Below, one piece after another: positions 1 to 10,672 of a stretch of DNA of 64,000 nt. The DNA is from Leptidea sinapis (Eukaryota > Arthropoda > Insecta > Lepidoptera > Pieridae), in assembly GCF_905404315.1 (NCBI RefSeq), contig NC_066267.1:9934501-9998500 (forward strand), in the 5' to 3' direction. How positions within the stretch are numbered: position 1 is the stretch's first letter; each line of letters begins with the position of its first letter. Below the pieces are notes generated by a model. That model worked only from the letters and a program-made list of their open reading frames with translations. It searched no databases and was not told the DNA's origin. Position numbers and translations under genes: made by a program.

Positions 1-6
1 TGGAAG

Positions 7-320
7 CAGTGGGAGGTTCCTTTCCACAGGATGGAGGCTCCTTTGCACAGGATGCCAGCTAGATTATGGGTACCACAACGGCGCCTATTTCTGCCGTGAA
101 GTAGTAATATTTATTCATTAATGCGTGTCGGCCTGAAGGGCGCCGTAGCTAGTAAAATTACACTGGGCAAATGAGACTTAGTATCTTTTGTCTCAAGGTG
201 ACTTGCGCAATTGTAGTGCCGCTCAGAGTTTTTAGGTTTTTCGAGAATCTCGAGTGGCACTGCATTGTTATTGATAGTATCAATTACCATCAGCTCGCCC
301 CTTTCTGTTATAAAAAAAAA
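7..320 (+). repeat. Family A repeat, near full length
   Basis: Begins cagtgggagg and ends before an A-run. Shared core: ctagattatgggtaccacaa, ggcctgaagggcgccgtagc. Its first ~25 bp are partly duplicated (gggaggttcc then ggaggctcc). Confidence 0.75.
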
Positions 321-360
321 CTGAGAACAATGCTCGCACTTTTAATTATCTGAAATAGTA

Positions 361-958
361 TCCATCCCCTTAATACCGTAAGGTGTTTGGCATCTACGTA
401 GTTTACCTATGAACCATAGTAAATAACTAGGTAAGTGTTACTACCAATATTTTTTATATAGGTTTGCCTGTTTGACAATAATAACATAATGTAATCTTTA
501 TGGACTAAGGCGAAAGGTGTTCGAATTTTTTTTCGTAGAACTTAACCCTTCACTCAAAGTGACATTACGCATTAAAATATATTTAACGTTTAACAAAATA
601 CAAGTGGTATTATTGTTTTTTATATGTGACTTACACAGCGGTTATTATAATTACAAATATACGTATTCACACAAGCGGTGCTAATCTTAAAAGGGTGCGT
701 AGGCATTATTTTTATCTATGTTAATTTGATGATGAATAATGTACACCAAAAGCATCTTTATTCGTCTGGTCTACGTCCTTTCATATCATTATTATTTGGT
801 GATAAATTTGTTGTCATAAAATAGTTCCCAGTTATGGGCAATTTGAAATTCCATAGGAAATACACATATTTAATGTGAATGTGTTAATCTGTTAGATACG
901 TCTGATTATAAGTTATACTACTATAAATGATCATAATTAGCCATGCGCTATAATAAGA
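361..958. other. AT-rich DNA, nothing recognised
   Basis: No long frame, repeat or terminal structure was found here. Confidence 0.5.
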
Positions 959-959
959 T

Positions 960-1165
960 TTGTTATCTACACATCCCCTATCGCTTATGACGTCAAGATG
1001 CGCACGCGCCGCCAGCTATCAACCAATAACAGCTCACGAAACACCACACACCTATCACGCGTCATGCGCCTGTGTTGTGCGATGTCTGTGGACGGTGCTT
1101 CATAGTATGGAAGGGGACTTTTTGTTTGCTGTTAGTCTGCTACTTTATTTTGATATTCTGTGAAT
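960..1165 (+). promoter_or_regulatory. CpG-rich island with CRE and CCAAT motifs
   Basis: A perfect CRE (TGACGTCA, 988-995) is followed by gcgcacgcgccgcc and a CCAAT box (1023-1027) in otherwise AT-rich DNA. A 67-codon open frame overlaps it but lacks any known domain. This could be a promoter remnant or part of an unrecognised element. Confidence 0.3.
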
Positions 1166-1333
1166 AGGGTTCAAACTACGTCAGTTTTATTTTGATATAC
1201 TATGTATTTTAGCTTCTTTTTGTCTTACCTGCACGCTATAAATTTTGAAAGTAACACAATCTTAAGTTTTCACTCCAAGTATCCAGTATAAAATTAATAT
1301 CACTGTAGCGTTTATATAAGCTGGTTTATATTA

Positions 1334-1640
1334 TTATACAAACTTGTGGAAACCAGACGTCAACGTGATTCGGATGATATTTTGCATGTTGACGTAATGT
1401 CTGGTGGTGGGATTCAGTAGCTGGAACAACCCGAACTGAAATGCAGAGAAAACCCACATATCTACGCAACACCAAAGAATCAAGTTGATCGGGGCTGACT
1501 TGATTATCGATGATTCGAGTCGCTCTCGTTGGATGCGGTCAAATGGAAAAGGCTGGTACTGGCAGAGGTGAGAACAGTAGTCCATGTGAGACCGAATTTG
1601 CGTCTTATATTTTTGCGGGCGGCATCTAATAAAATTTTCT
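1334..1640 (-). pseudogene. CR1/Jockey-like LINE ORF2 fragment
   Basis: The minus strand reads MDYCSHLCQYQPFPFDRIQR and, further on, LFQLLNPTTRHYVNMQ and ITLTSGFHKF. This is the block after the RT thumb (YCSHLW ... PFDxIQRR) in lepidopteran LINEs. An overlapping frame continues upstream, so the copy is shifted. Confidence 0.6.
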
Positions 1641-2136
1641 TTCCTTTACATTTACACTGTATTTTACATAAAAGATAGATTATGCAGCAATGTTGCATAC
1701 TTAATAACACTGAAGTTAATCAATTATTTATTTCAAACACATGGTTATTGTAATACATGAACTAATCTTAATAATATTTGAATAAAGCTTTATCCATCAT
1801 TTCCCTTTAATCTAAGCATTAATTTATCTTGAGCCTCATCAAGTTAACATTTACATACTTCAAAGTAAACCATAGCACAAAAATCCACCTCCATACTTTA
1901 CTCCGTTATATAGACAAAAACACGCCTCTGTTCTGAAAAGATAATTAAAATTGTAGTGTGGTTACTTTATGTTTTTATAACCTTGTTGATCTAAGCATTC
2001 AAATAGCAACCAAATCGTAATCAGTAGTAAACAAGCCAAATTGTAAGTTTTAATTGTATAACGCAGCTGAACATAAAAGGGAATTAAAGCCATGTGAAAA
2101 TTATTTTTACATATTAATTCTATATTATATATTTTC

Positions 2137-2443
2137 CAGTGGGAGGCTCCGTTGCACAGTAATCCGGATAGATTATGGGTACCACAACGGCGCCTATTTC
2201 TATCTATCTATCTGTGTAAGCATTACTGTGTTTCGGTCTGAAGGGCGCCGTAGCTAGTAAAATTACTGGGCAAATGAGACTTAACATCTTATGTCTCAAG
2301 GTGACGAGCGCAATTGTAGTGCTGCTCAGAATTTTCGGGTTTTTCAAGAATCCTGAGTGGCTCTGCATTGTAATGGTCAGGGCGTATCAATTACCATCAG
2401 CTTTACGTCCTGCTCGTCTTGTCCCTTATTTTCATTAAAAAAA
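2137..2443 (+). repeat. Family A repeat, full length
   Basis: Runs from cagtgggaggctcc to gtcccttattttcattaaa. Its 3' tip is folded back on itself at 2427-2465. Confidence 0.8.
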
Positions 2444-2465
2444 TTGGTATTTTTTAATGAAAATA
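2427..2465. repeat. Perfect 16-bp fold-back at a family A end
   Basis: Arms 2427-2442 and 2450-2465 with a 7-nt loop. The left arm is the last bases of the family A copy. Confidence 0.88.
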
Positions 2466-2589
2466 GAATTAAGTCGAAAATATTTTAGAGCCATAATTTT
2501 TTATGATTTTATACGTTCTATTTCACCGCAAGACTGTGGCGCTCGTCTTCAAAACAATAAGACAAATTAAAAAGAATAAAACAGAATAA

Positions 2590-2750
2590 AAAACAATAAA
2601 CAATAAATCTCGTCTCAATAGGGCTACTGGCAACCCAAGCGCTGGCAGCTCTTTCGGTCAACAAATCAGCCTAGATATCAAACGTGGAAATGCTGCCAGT
2701 ATTCATGGTACGCTTCCCCGTAATGATAGTTTTAATTTTATGTAATCATA
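2590..2750 (+). pseudogene. LINE ORF C-terminus, subfamily H
   Basis: The frame reads ATGNPSAGSSFGQQISLDIK then RGNAASIHGTLPRNDSFNF and a stop. The same ending, AIQRRNAASILG, occurs at 28640-28700 on the other strand. Confidence 0.55.
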
Positions 2751-3269
2751 GTATTGTAAATATACGATTTGTTTAGTTTAATTAAATATAAAACACAAAG
2801 TCTTAAGTGAAATGACAAGAAGTACGACCAAACATACTTTAGTTACGTTAATCACCAATTCTTCAGTAGATTAATGATCAAGTGGAAGTCGATGAAATTC
2901 TTAAAAAATCTAATTGCGTTGAATTAATATATGCTCGTACCAAATTATATTATTGAAAAATATTAGCAATTAAAGTCAAATGAATGACTTTACATTCCAT
3001 CTTAAATGATAATTTAAAATGATCAGGCTTAGCGTAAGATGGGACAGATGATTTAGATGAGAGAATTATAATCAATTTGTATAATAAAAATTGGTTAAAA
3101 AACTGAAAAGCACGCTTTGGTGGAAAAGATAATGGTTGAAATTTAAAATGAACATCAATTCCTGCCTTATCGACTATAGATGAAAAAAATCTATATATTA
3201 ACGAAAATCATAAATTGAAAAAAAAAGCAGTAAATTGAAAAATGAAATAATTTTATCAAATTAATTTAT

Positions 3270-3402
3270 TGTCATCGGTCCTAGATAAATCTTCGAAGTT
3301 TGAACGAAATCTGACTGTTTAAAGTGGGTCAAAATCGCGTCCAAATGAGTCGGTTACTAGCAGACATACATACAGGTGAAGCTAACAAAAAGCGTGTAAA
3401 AA
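3270..3402. repeat. Possible interspersed repeat
   Basis: gtcatcggtcctagataaat ... gaagctaacaaaaagcgtgt resembles a repeat known to me from moth genomes. Only one copy is in this window. Confidence 0.4.
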
Positions 3403-3644
3403 GATGATAAAGATATAGAATATGTTAAAATATTAACCGATTTTTATAATAAAGGACTGGACCGGTCTTCTATATTTATTTTAAGGATAGCAACAAGAAT
3501 TCTTAATGAAGATGTTAAACCGGTAATACTTAATGAATATCACGTGCTTTGTTCTAATGGACGAGGTATTAGGCGTATGCTTAATAATTTATAAACACGT
3601 TATTTTTAGCCTTAAACCTATCAGTATAAGAAGCGGTATCTCCC

Positions 3645-4135
3645 TCAGGAATAGACAGTGATTAAGGTCTTTGATTTCCGGTACGCAGACGTGGTCGCTA
3701 ACTATGGGCCTGATGAGAAAGCTCAGGGTCACTCAGAGGGCAGTGGAGAGGGTTATGCTCAGTGTTTCCCTGCGAGATCGAATAAGAAATGAGGTAATCC
3801 GTAGGAGAACCAAAGTCACGAACATAGCCCAAATGATTGCGAAACTGAAGTGACAGTGGCCAGGGCACTTAGATCGACGGATAAATGGCCAGGGCACTTA
3901 GATCGACGGATAAATGGCCGTTGGGGCAGTTAAGTTCTCGAATGGCGACCACGTACCAGAAGATGCAGTGTTGGTAGGCCCCCCACAAAATGGACTGACG
4001 ATCTGGTCAAGAATACGTCGCCGGAATACGTCTGATGAGGGCAGCGCAGGACCTATCGTCTTGGAATTCTTTGGGGGAGGCCTTTGTCCAGTAGTGGACG
4101 TCTTCCGGCCTCAAGATAAGATCTTCCATTAGCAA
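3645..4135 (+). pseudogene. RTE-like LINE ORF2 C-terminus, fragment
   Basis: The frame reads GTQTWSLTMGLMRKLRVTQRA, VSLRDRIRNEVIRRR and TKVTNIAQMI, the conserved C-terminal block of lepidopteran RTE-type endonuclease/reverse transcriptases. It then continues out of frame through the GRPPTKWTDDLV block (3980-4010). A 30-bp unit at about 3857-3917 is duplicated in tandem. Several frameshifts. Confidence 0.7.
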
Positions 4136-5039
4136 CAGTCACGACCTTTTGCATCAAACCTTTACCCTTTGTAGTATGTTTGATAATTATGAGACTATAT
4201 TCGGATCCCACATGTTACGACAGTTATACCTATGTACATATAATAACTTCATTAAGTATAAATACCTGGACGACCGAGTCTTGTTCGGATTTTTAATAAG
4301 GTAACTTGAACAAAAAAAACTAATAGGACATCTGGATTCGTACCGGGGTCTTTTGTTTTCCAGATCATTCCCATATGAGCTATTATAGTTTTGTATATAG
4401 TGGCGAAATTAATCTTTGTTTTCTTATGTAATTGTAGCAGTTTCTCATTAAAACACGGAAAAAACTACATTTTAAAATTGAAACCTAGCTAGATTAAAAT
4501 TTCATTAAAATCATTGGAGCCTTTTCCGAGATTCAGATTATATATTTATATACAAGAATTGCACACTTAAAGATATGAGATAAACTATAATCCATCTAAG
4601 CTAGTTTATGTTCGTGGCTTAATAAGGAAAACATAATAATAGACTTGTTTTCTCAGTAATTATCATTTCTATAACACGGTGCTAGCACGGATTGACTGAA
4701 TGAGATTATAAAGAATTTTAATGATAGAACTAGACACTTTAATAACATAATTAAAATAATAAATAAACTATGTATACTTAATTATAGATAGACGAGTTTC
4801 TAAATATACTAGACCAAGTTTGATTGTACCATTTTCCACTTATTAATTATTATTTGGAGAGGGTGGCTAATTATCTAGGCCTCCTGAATTCTAGTAACAC
4901 CGCGTCCGGAATAAAACTATTGTCACGTCACCAAGGATGGTATTACGCTTATGCATTAGTGAGTCACAATTGCAGAGCAGAATTCATCGGCCTCACGGCA
5001 AAATCTGCAACTTTTGACTATTGTGTCTGAAAAAGTATC
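4136..5039. other. AT-rich DNA, nothing recognised
   Basis: The 68-codon frame at 4824-5030 has no known domain. It lies between two RTE fragments. Confidence 0.5.
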
Positions 5040-5195
5040 ATCATCATCATCAGCCGGAAGATCTGCCCTCATCCAACGTATTCCGGCGATCTTGACCAGA
5101 TCGTCGGTCCATCTTTTAGGGGGCTTACCAATACTGCATCTTCCGGTACGTGGTCGCCATTCGAGGACCTTTCTGCCCCACCGTTTCTTTTTTTT
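5040..5195 (-). pseudogene. RTE-like LINE 3' fragment
   Basis: Minus-strand translation gives KVLEWRPRTGRC, KPPKRWTDDLVKIAG and IRWMRADLPAD. This is the same C-terminal block as at 3645-4135, ending in the TGATGATGA-type tail of the family. Confidence 0.65.
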
Positions 5196-5278
5196 TTCTG
5201 AAAAAGTTTATTGAGAGTACAAAGGAAAAAAATCAGAATAATTGTCTTCACCAAAATTAGCCCGAAGCTGAACATATA

Positions 5279-5345
5279 AGGCATTTATTTTCTCAAAACT
5301 GATTCCTTTAGAATTATTTTTGATGTCATTTCTTATATACTAGAT
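5279..5345 (-). repeat. LINE 3' tip, subfamily D
   Basis: About 65 bp (ggcatttattttctcaaaac ... ttcttatatactaga) matching the tip at 32052. Confidence 0.5.
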
Positions 5346-5629
5346 TAAATATTATTCCTAATTCAGGTGCTATAATGTCAAGATTGTTTTTTACAATATT
5401 AATCGAATGGCCTCATAGGTGTTTTGTATTTTTTAAACTAAAAAATTTGAAGATATTTAGTATATCGCTACCTTGAAATTTCAAATCTATAGAAGATACT
5501 GGTACGTGTAATTTAAGCATATCCTGTGCTGCTTTTGGTGAAGAGTTTAGGTCCTTGGTCGCGATGATTGAGATTTTGGAGTAGTATTTATCAAATTAAT
5601 TTGCATAAGCATTCACAACCATTACCTGA

Positions 5630-6240
5630 TAAATCTGCTACTCTTATAAGGTCCTCCCGTACTTGTAACCCCGGGTCGCCACTCGAGAACCTTTCTGTAC
5701 CCATCGATTTTATTATAGAGATTTGCAATACCAGATGAATCACAGGAGCGTTTCCGGCCTTTTTGAAAGGAGTACCCGATTTTTTTGAAGGAACCTCAAT
5801 CAAATCGTCCTGGAAACACCACACAAGGAAGTTTGTTCCACAGCTAGGTTGAACTTGGAAAAAAAATCATTGAAAAGTTGCACTGTGGAGGAACGCCACA
5901 CATTCTGATGGTAGGGATATTGGAATGGTATGATATGGAAATTACGATGTTTAATTTGTGGCGTGTCGTGTAAAGGTGGAATTCGGTGGCAGTAGTCAGG
6001 TGAAACAGCTCTTCGGAACACTCCCCGTGATAAATACGGTAGAAGACACAGAATCAAGTTAGGTTCTACGCAACGCCAAGTGCTCTAGCTGTTCACAGAG
6101 CACTAGATCTCCGACCATTCGAGCAGTTCTCTGTGCCAGACCACAACGATGACAGCAATACCCCATACTATGTGGTCGAACCTCCGCTTTATAACATACC
6201 GCAAGAATATGGCCCGACTTGAATATTATTATCGTGCTCT
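5630..6240 (-). pseudogene. CR1/Jockey-like LINE ORF2 C-terminus
   Basis: The minus-strand pieces run in order: MGYCCHRCG, RMVGDLVLCEQLEHLALRR (6060-6130), LSRGVFRRAVSPDYCHRIPP and VWRSSTVQLF, with a frameshift before the SLCG segment. It ends with the family's Lys-rich tail (5750-5800). Multiple frameshifts. Confidence 0.7.
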
Positions 6241-7806
6241 ATAGACGACGTCCAACTTCTTCGAAGCCAATTTCGCATTGTCTTGGCAATGGCTCGAGAT
6301 TTCGAGGCCTTGTATTCCAATACTAGTCAAGGCATTAAGGGAAGTGTTCTCGAGGAGCTGTGGCATCATATGACAAAAGACTATATTTATGCTAATAAAA
6401 TTCTTTTTTATAAACATAACATTTATGTCAGGAACCCTAATGAATGCTACTATACAAAAAGTGGCATAAGAATGTAGGTAGGTATAGGTATTACGCCATA
6501 TGCAAAATCTTCTTTCTTATCTTGTTAAAAAACTACTACAGACAATGTTTATTTATTAGGAATTTTTAGTTGGTAATTATCGAAACGAAGGCAACAAATG
6601 GTGGCAGAACAGATTAGCAAAAGTTAAATTTGTTCTAAACAAAGAATTAACATGACTATGGTAAGACTGTTCTATGACATAGTTTGAAAATGGAACATTT
6701 ACACGCGAGGAGATAACTAATACAAAGGCGAGTTACTTGTATTTCTTCGAATTATAAAAAGACGTTTATGGAAACGTACATACCAAAATATTTAAATAAA
6801 TCTTGTAAATAATAAAACCATGTATTTACTTGTGCTTTAGATTCATAAAAGTTATAATTTTTTTATTGCTTATAAAATGCTAGCAAGATGCATTTATTTA
6901 TTTACGGCGTGTGTGTATGATGCAACTAATAGTAGTTATGTATAGACTCGATAACATTTTGTTTTGTATGTACTCGTGTAAGGCATTGACTGATATTTTG
7001 AGTATTTTTGTTGAATGCCTTTACATAATAATATATTGAGTGGCACTTCTTCTCGTTAGCTTAACCCTTTATGAAGTGGCAGTAATATCAATAAGAAAAG
7101 ATTTTTTTTACATTCATAAGTGTCATTTCCGTGACCTTCATGAACAAAGTGATATTGATTTGATGTGATTTGATTTATATGAGATATTAAAGTATATTAC
7201 GTAAATATATAGTAAAAAATATTAAAATCATTCACATTTATTATGTTAAACGGTTTGATCTCGTGAATATATAAACAGAAACCCGCTATTACTGCGATAA
7301 GAAGATTGACACGTGCTTAGAAAACCGTGTAAAACTGGCATAACAAAGACCAATATATCAATGAATATCATGTTTATCTTCTTTATATTAATCAATCAAG
7401 GTCTAAAGTCCAATAAGCTACTTAAGGGCATACATACCTCCAAAAACAAGCTTAACCGAATCAAATAATTAACGAAATTATGAGGAATAGCGAAATCGAT
7501 TGAGTGGCATTCTCATGATTAAAACTATACAGGGTGGTTTTTTGACAAGGGTGGTGATAGCCAAGTCGGAAACTACGAGACTTAGAGGAAAGTCGTGGAA
7601 GAATTCATGCCCTCGATTTATAGGAAACAAATGTGGAATGGTCATTTTTAGATTTAAGTTGTAGTATTGTTTTCAAAAGGTTGTAAATAAAGGGATTGAG
7701 AAAAATTCCCGAATAACAGATGTTTAGTTAAGATATTTTAGAAAGCGTGGGAACGTAAGTATAGTTTTGTCTCGTGGCAAAAATGTACATTTATAAGTAC
7801 TGAGAG
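6241..7806. other. Mostly unrecognised DNA upstream of the LTR element
   Basis: Near 6283-6477 a 64-codon frame has no match I know. At 7531-7580 acagggtggttttttgacaa leads to gccaagtcggaaact, the 15-mer also found in hairpin 2. The LTR could start in this stretch. Confidence 0.4.
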
Positions 7807-8041
7807 TGTAAGAACGAAGTATGACTGATGCGGGGGTGAGAACCCAGGTAGTAAGTAAGATATAATTGTATGGGACTCAAGCGGGGAGTTCCTACTTAAC
7901 TTCGATGTACGACAGACCTCTGTCCTTTAACTCTGTCAATTTTTTCTAATAAATATACTCTAAATTAACCGCCCCGTGATTTCTTAATTATAACATCTTA
8001 ATAAACATTTAGTATCCTATCCAATAAATTCCGATACTACA
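7807..8041 (+). repeat. Candidate 5' LTR (boundaries uncertain)
   Basis: The 235 bp between TGTAAG and the CA before the primer binding site include AATAAA signals near 7950 and 8023, as expected of an R region. No second LTR was found downstream, so the 5' edge is a guess from the TG...CA rule. The LTR could begin further upstream. Confidence 0.35.
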
Positions 8042-8043
8042 TT

Positions 8044-8061
8044 TGGGGGCTCGTCCGGGAT
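8044..8061 (+). other. Primer binding site of an LTR retroelement (tRNA-Pro type)
   Basis: The 18-mer TGGGGGCTCGTCCGGGAT is complementary to the conserved 3' end of tRNA-Pro, the primer used by several retroelements. It lies two bases after ...CTACA, a plausible 3' LTR end, and about 85 bp before a gag-like ATG. Confidence 0.8.
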
Positions 8062-8146
8062 TACGGAAAATCGGAGAATTAAAGGTGTGTAAAAGACGCG
8101 TCGGTGTTGTGTGAAAGTTTCGTATAAGTGCGCGAGTTAGTAAGCC

Positions 8147-8483
8147 ATGGAAGACGTAATTGACCAGGTTGTAAGAGGTGTTGCCGCGGCGGATTTGGAA
8201 GATGACTTCCGCGACTGAGAGTCCCACAGCTCAGAGAGGAGCTAAGGCGCCGGAACCTCCGTGTGACAGGTCGAAAACCAGAGTTGTTGGTGAGGCTAAG
8301 AGCTGCACTATTGGTAGAACAGGATCATGTAGCCGACGATGATGAAGAAAATATTGCAGACCTTGTAGACGACGAAGAAGAAGACGACTTTGAAGACGCT
8401 CGAGCTGTCAATGTTGAGGGACTCCCAGGCAGAAGAAACCGTGATGTACGTATTCGAAATCCTGTGAATGCTTCCAAAATTCA
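8147..8483 (+). pseudogene. Broken gag-like region with a SAP-like segment
   Basis: The ATG at 8147 gives 23 codons (MEDVIDQVVRG...) and then a stop. From 8212 the reading shifts by one frame to a segment with the SAP pattern: PQLREELRRRNL followed by GRKPELLVRL. An acidic stretch (DDDEENIADLVDDEEEDD) comes next. SAP motifs bind AT-rich DNA and occur in some retroelement polyproteins. The frameshift and the abrupt join to reverse transcriptase show that it is dead. Confidence 0.55.
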
Positions 8484-8927
8484 GAAATTCCAAAGCTATA
8501 TTAATTGTATTTTTAAAGATTTAATACGTGAATTGTAGTAGTGTGTATGGACGACATTATCATTAAAGCTAAAACTTCGGAAGAGCATTTGGAAAGTGTA
8601 AAGTTAGTGATTAAAGTCGCGGCTAAGTATGGGTGAGCCATAAAGTGGAAGAAATGTCAATTTTTTAAGACGACTGTTGATTATCTAGGGTATGTGATAT
8701 GCCGAGGTACTGTTCGCCAGTCAAAGACATTAGCTGTACGAGATTTTCCCCGACCTACGACAGTAAAATCGGTTCAAAGCTTCATGGGACTGATAGGGTA
8801 TTTCCGTAAATTTATACCTGGATATTCACTCATTGCCCGACCATTGACTGATTTACTGAAAAAAGACGTTAAATTTGTATTTGGTATGAGAGAAATAGAA
8901 GCTTTCGAGAAATTAAAAGCTGTTTTA
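8484..8927 (+). pseudogene. Ty3/gypsy-type reverse transcriptase fragment
   Basis: The fragment begins at FQSYINCIFKDLIRE, just before the catalytic loop. It then shifts frame into VCMDDIIIKAKT, a variant of the [YF]xDD motif, and continues through DYLGYVI, SFMGLIGYFRKFIPGYS and ARPLTDLL to EAFEKLKAVL. There is an in-frame stop near 8636. Protease, the N-terminal RT, RNase H and integrase are absent, so an internal deletion joins gag to mid-RT. It ends inside the hairpin at 8899-8942. Confidence 0.8.
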
Positions 8928-8942
8928 ATTTCTCGAAAGCTT
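8899..8942. repeat. Perfect hairpin 1 at the end of the RT fragment
   Basis: Arms 8899-8918 and 8923-8942 are perfect 20-bp reverse complements around a 4-nt loop. The left arm is RT coding sequence and the right arm is its fold-back. Confidence 0.9.
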
Positions 8943-8947
8943 TTTTT

Positions 8948-8991
8948 GGCGCTGAAGGCCAAGTCGGAAACTCGACTTGGCCTTCAGCGCC
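8948..8991. repeat. Perfect hairpin 2
   Basis: Arms 8948-8966 and 8973-8991 are perfect 19-bp reverse complements with a 6-nt loop. The left arm plus loop ends in GCCAAGTCGGAAACT, the same 15-mer seen at 7559-7573. Confidence 0.9.
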
Positions 8992-9000
8992 CTTCTCAAA

Positions 9001-9091
9001 AAAGCACCCTTTATTATTTGATTTTTGAAAAAATCAACATTCCCATCGAAAGCGAATCCGATGATCTAGAAAAAGAAACACAGCCTGTATA
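9001..9091 (+). other. Open tail after the hairpins
   Basis: The RT reading frame stays open through both hairpins to a stop at 9090-9092 (NIPIESESDDLEKETQPV). I recognise no domain; it may be another retroelement piece or chance. Confidence 0.25.
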
Positions 9092-9361
9092 GTAACACCA
9101 TTGATATTATCGTTAGTTAGGATCAAATTCTGGGAAGCTGAATTACCGGTTTTTGAGATTTGTTTACATGACGTCATGATAACACACCTCGCCACTAAGC
9201 TGTAGTTGCATCGTTATCAATTCAAAGGTACAAAAAGGTCACACGATCTAGCACAGATTCCAAAGCATTCAAATTGAATATACACACAAAAACTAGTTCA
9301 GGGCTTAAACTTAATAAGAAACGTGTCCATTATTTTGTGGTATTAACTTGATATGCTAAAA

Positions 9362-9735
9362 CTAGCTGACCTGACCGACGTTGTTCTGTATATAATAAAT
9401 AAAATAATGTATTTATATGAATTTGTCAATAATATATCATAACATCAAAAATTACTTCGTAAAATATGCACCCTGCTGTCGTAATGAAATTGTTTCACAG
9501 CAGAACTGTCAAACCGTGCGTCAATAAATTCTCTCGTAGAAATTATGTATGGACACATCAAAGGAAAAACAAATTTGTTGTTTTTATTTCATTTAGCAGC
9601 ATTTTCCTATTTATTCACCTTTTAAACCTTCCCTGGACTTTCACTAATAATTCAAGACCTAAATTGGCCAAATCGGTCCAGCCGTTCTCGAGTTTTTGCG
9701 AGACTAACGAACAGCAATTCATTTTTATATATAGA
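9362..9735 (-). mobile_element. Non-autonomous Helitron, near full length
   Basis: On the minus strand it runs from TC of tctatatataaaaatgaatt to CTAG, with acagaacaacgtcggtc giving the 3' hairpin region. About 374 bp; the same family as 21989-22339 and 53556-53918. Confidence 0.8.
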
Positions 9736-9837
9736 TATGTGAAATGAGTATGAAAACGGAGAAAAGTTGCCCTTCCACTATATTCTACGTTGTTTTAGTA
9801 CCATACCTATTTACCTCAGATCATTTATATGTCTAGA

Positions 9838-10026
9838 TAGACTGTGACAACTATGAAAACGTCGAAAAAAGTTTTAATTGAGTTTAGAACCAACCTCTAT
9901 TTTAAGCAATTAACGCACACTAACACAAAGTGTCATACAAATCGCGAGTATAAGACGTAGCTTGTCACGCACACAAAACTAATATTCCTGGCCTGTTCTT
10001 ATCGGTTGTCTAACACCAAGAGACTA
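9838..10026. repeat. Repeat P copy 1
   Basis: About 180 bp shared with 23268-23445: aaaacgtcgaaaaa, gtgtcatacaaatcgcgagt, aagacgtagcttgtcacg, tatcggttgtctaa. No coding or terminal-repeat signal is seen. Confidence 0.65.
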
Positions 10027-10672
10027 TCGGCCGTTCACAATATTCAGTCTATCTCTTACTTGAGATATAAATCGTAACTATCGTTGACTTTTCTGTTCAA
10101 ATAAACTTATCGACGGTAACTCACCTTATCCGTACACGCTGTCTGTCAATGGGTCGAAGTATAGCTTCCTCCTCCTCGCGTCGTTTTCCTCATTACTGAG
10201 GGTCGTGACTCCCCCGCTGCATCAGTTTCTTCCGTACGATTCCCCTCCATCTGCTGTGATCCTTAGCCTTATGAAGGGCATCATGTAAGTTGATGTTTAG
10301 AGCAGATCGTATTTGGTCCGACCATCTCGTGGGACTGCGTCCTCTGGGACGCCTTCCATCTACCTTGCCTGTCACCATCAGCTGTTCCAGATTATGACCC
10401 TCTTTACGAGCAATATGTCCAAAGAATTCCAGCATCCTACGAAGGCATATTGTGGAAAGTCTAGTTTTGACGTTAAGTGCTCTTAGAATAGACACGTTGG
10501 TGCGAAAGGCGGTCCATGGAATCTGCAGCATTTTTCTCCAGCACCAAATTTCAAAGGCGTCTATTCGGTCTCTGTCGGCCTTTTTCAGTGTCCAGGTCTC
10601 CGCTCCATAACTAAATATGGAGAAAACTAGCGAAGTCATCCATTTATTTATCTCAATCTGTAGATAGTATAT
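10027..10672. mobile_element. MITE I split by an RTE LINE
   Basis: The left part (cggccgttcacaatattcag ... cgaagtatagctt) ends at 10168 and a right-side piece (tctcaatctgtagatagtat) resumes at about 10643. The RTE copy fills the gap. Confidence 0.65.
10169..10640 (-). pseudogene. RTE-like LINE ORF2 C-terminus, open frame
   Basis: Minus-strand frame about 145 residues: SYGAETWTLKKADRDRIDAF, WCWRKMLQIPWTAFRTNVSIL, RRMLEFFGHIARK, PRGRSPTRWSDQI. These are hallmarks of RTE/BovB-like ORF2 ends. It finishes at a stop (10193-10195) followed by a gaggaggag tail. It is 5'-truncated and lies inside a MITE copy (10027-10672). Confidence 0.85.

Noticed and set aside
3857..3917. Two-unit 30-bp direct repeat as a CRISPR-like or attachment site
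   Set aside because: It is a simple duplication inside a LINE fragment, without spacers or other units.
8044..8061. End of a tRNA-Pro gene
   Set aside because: Only 18 bases match the tRNA 3' end complement, and they stand directly before a retroelement leader, as a PBS would.
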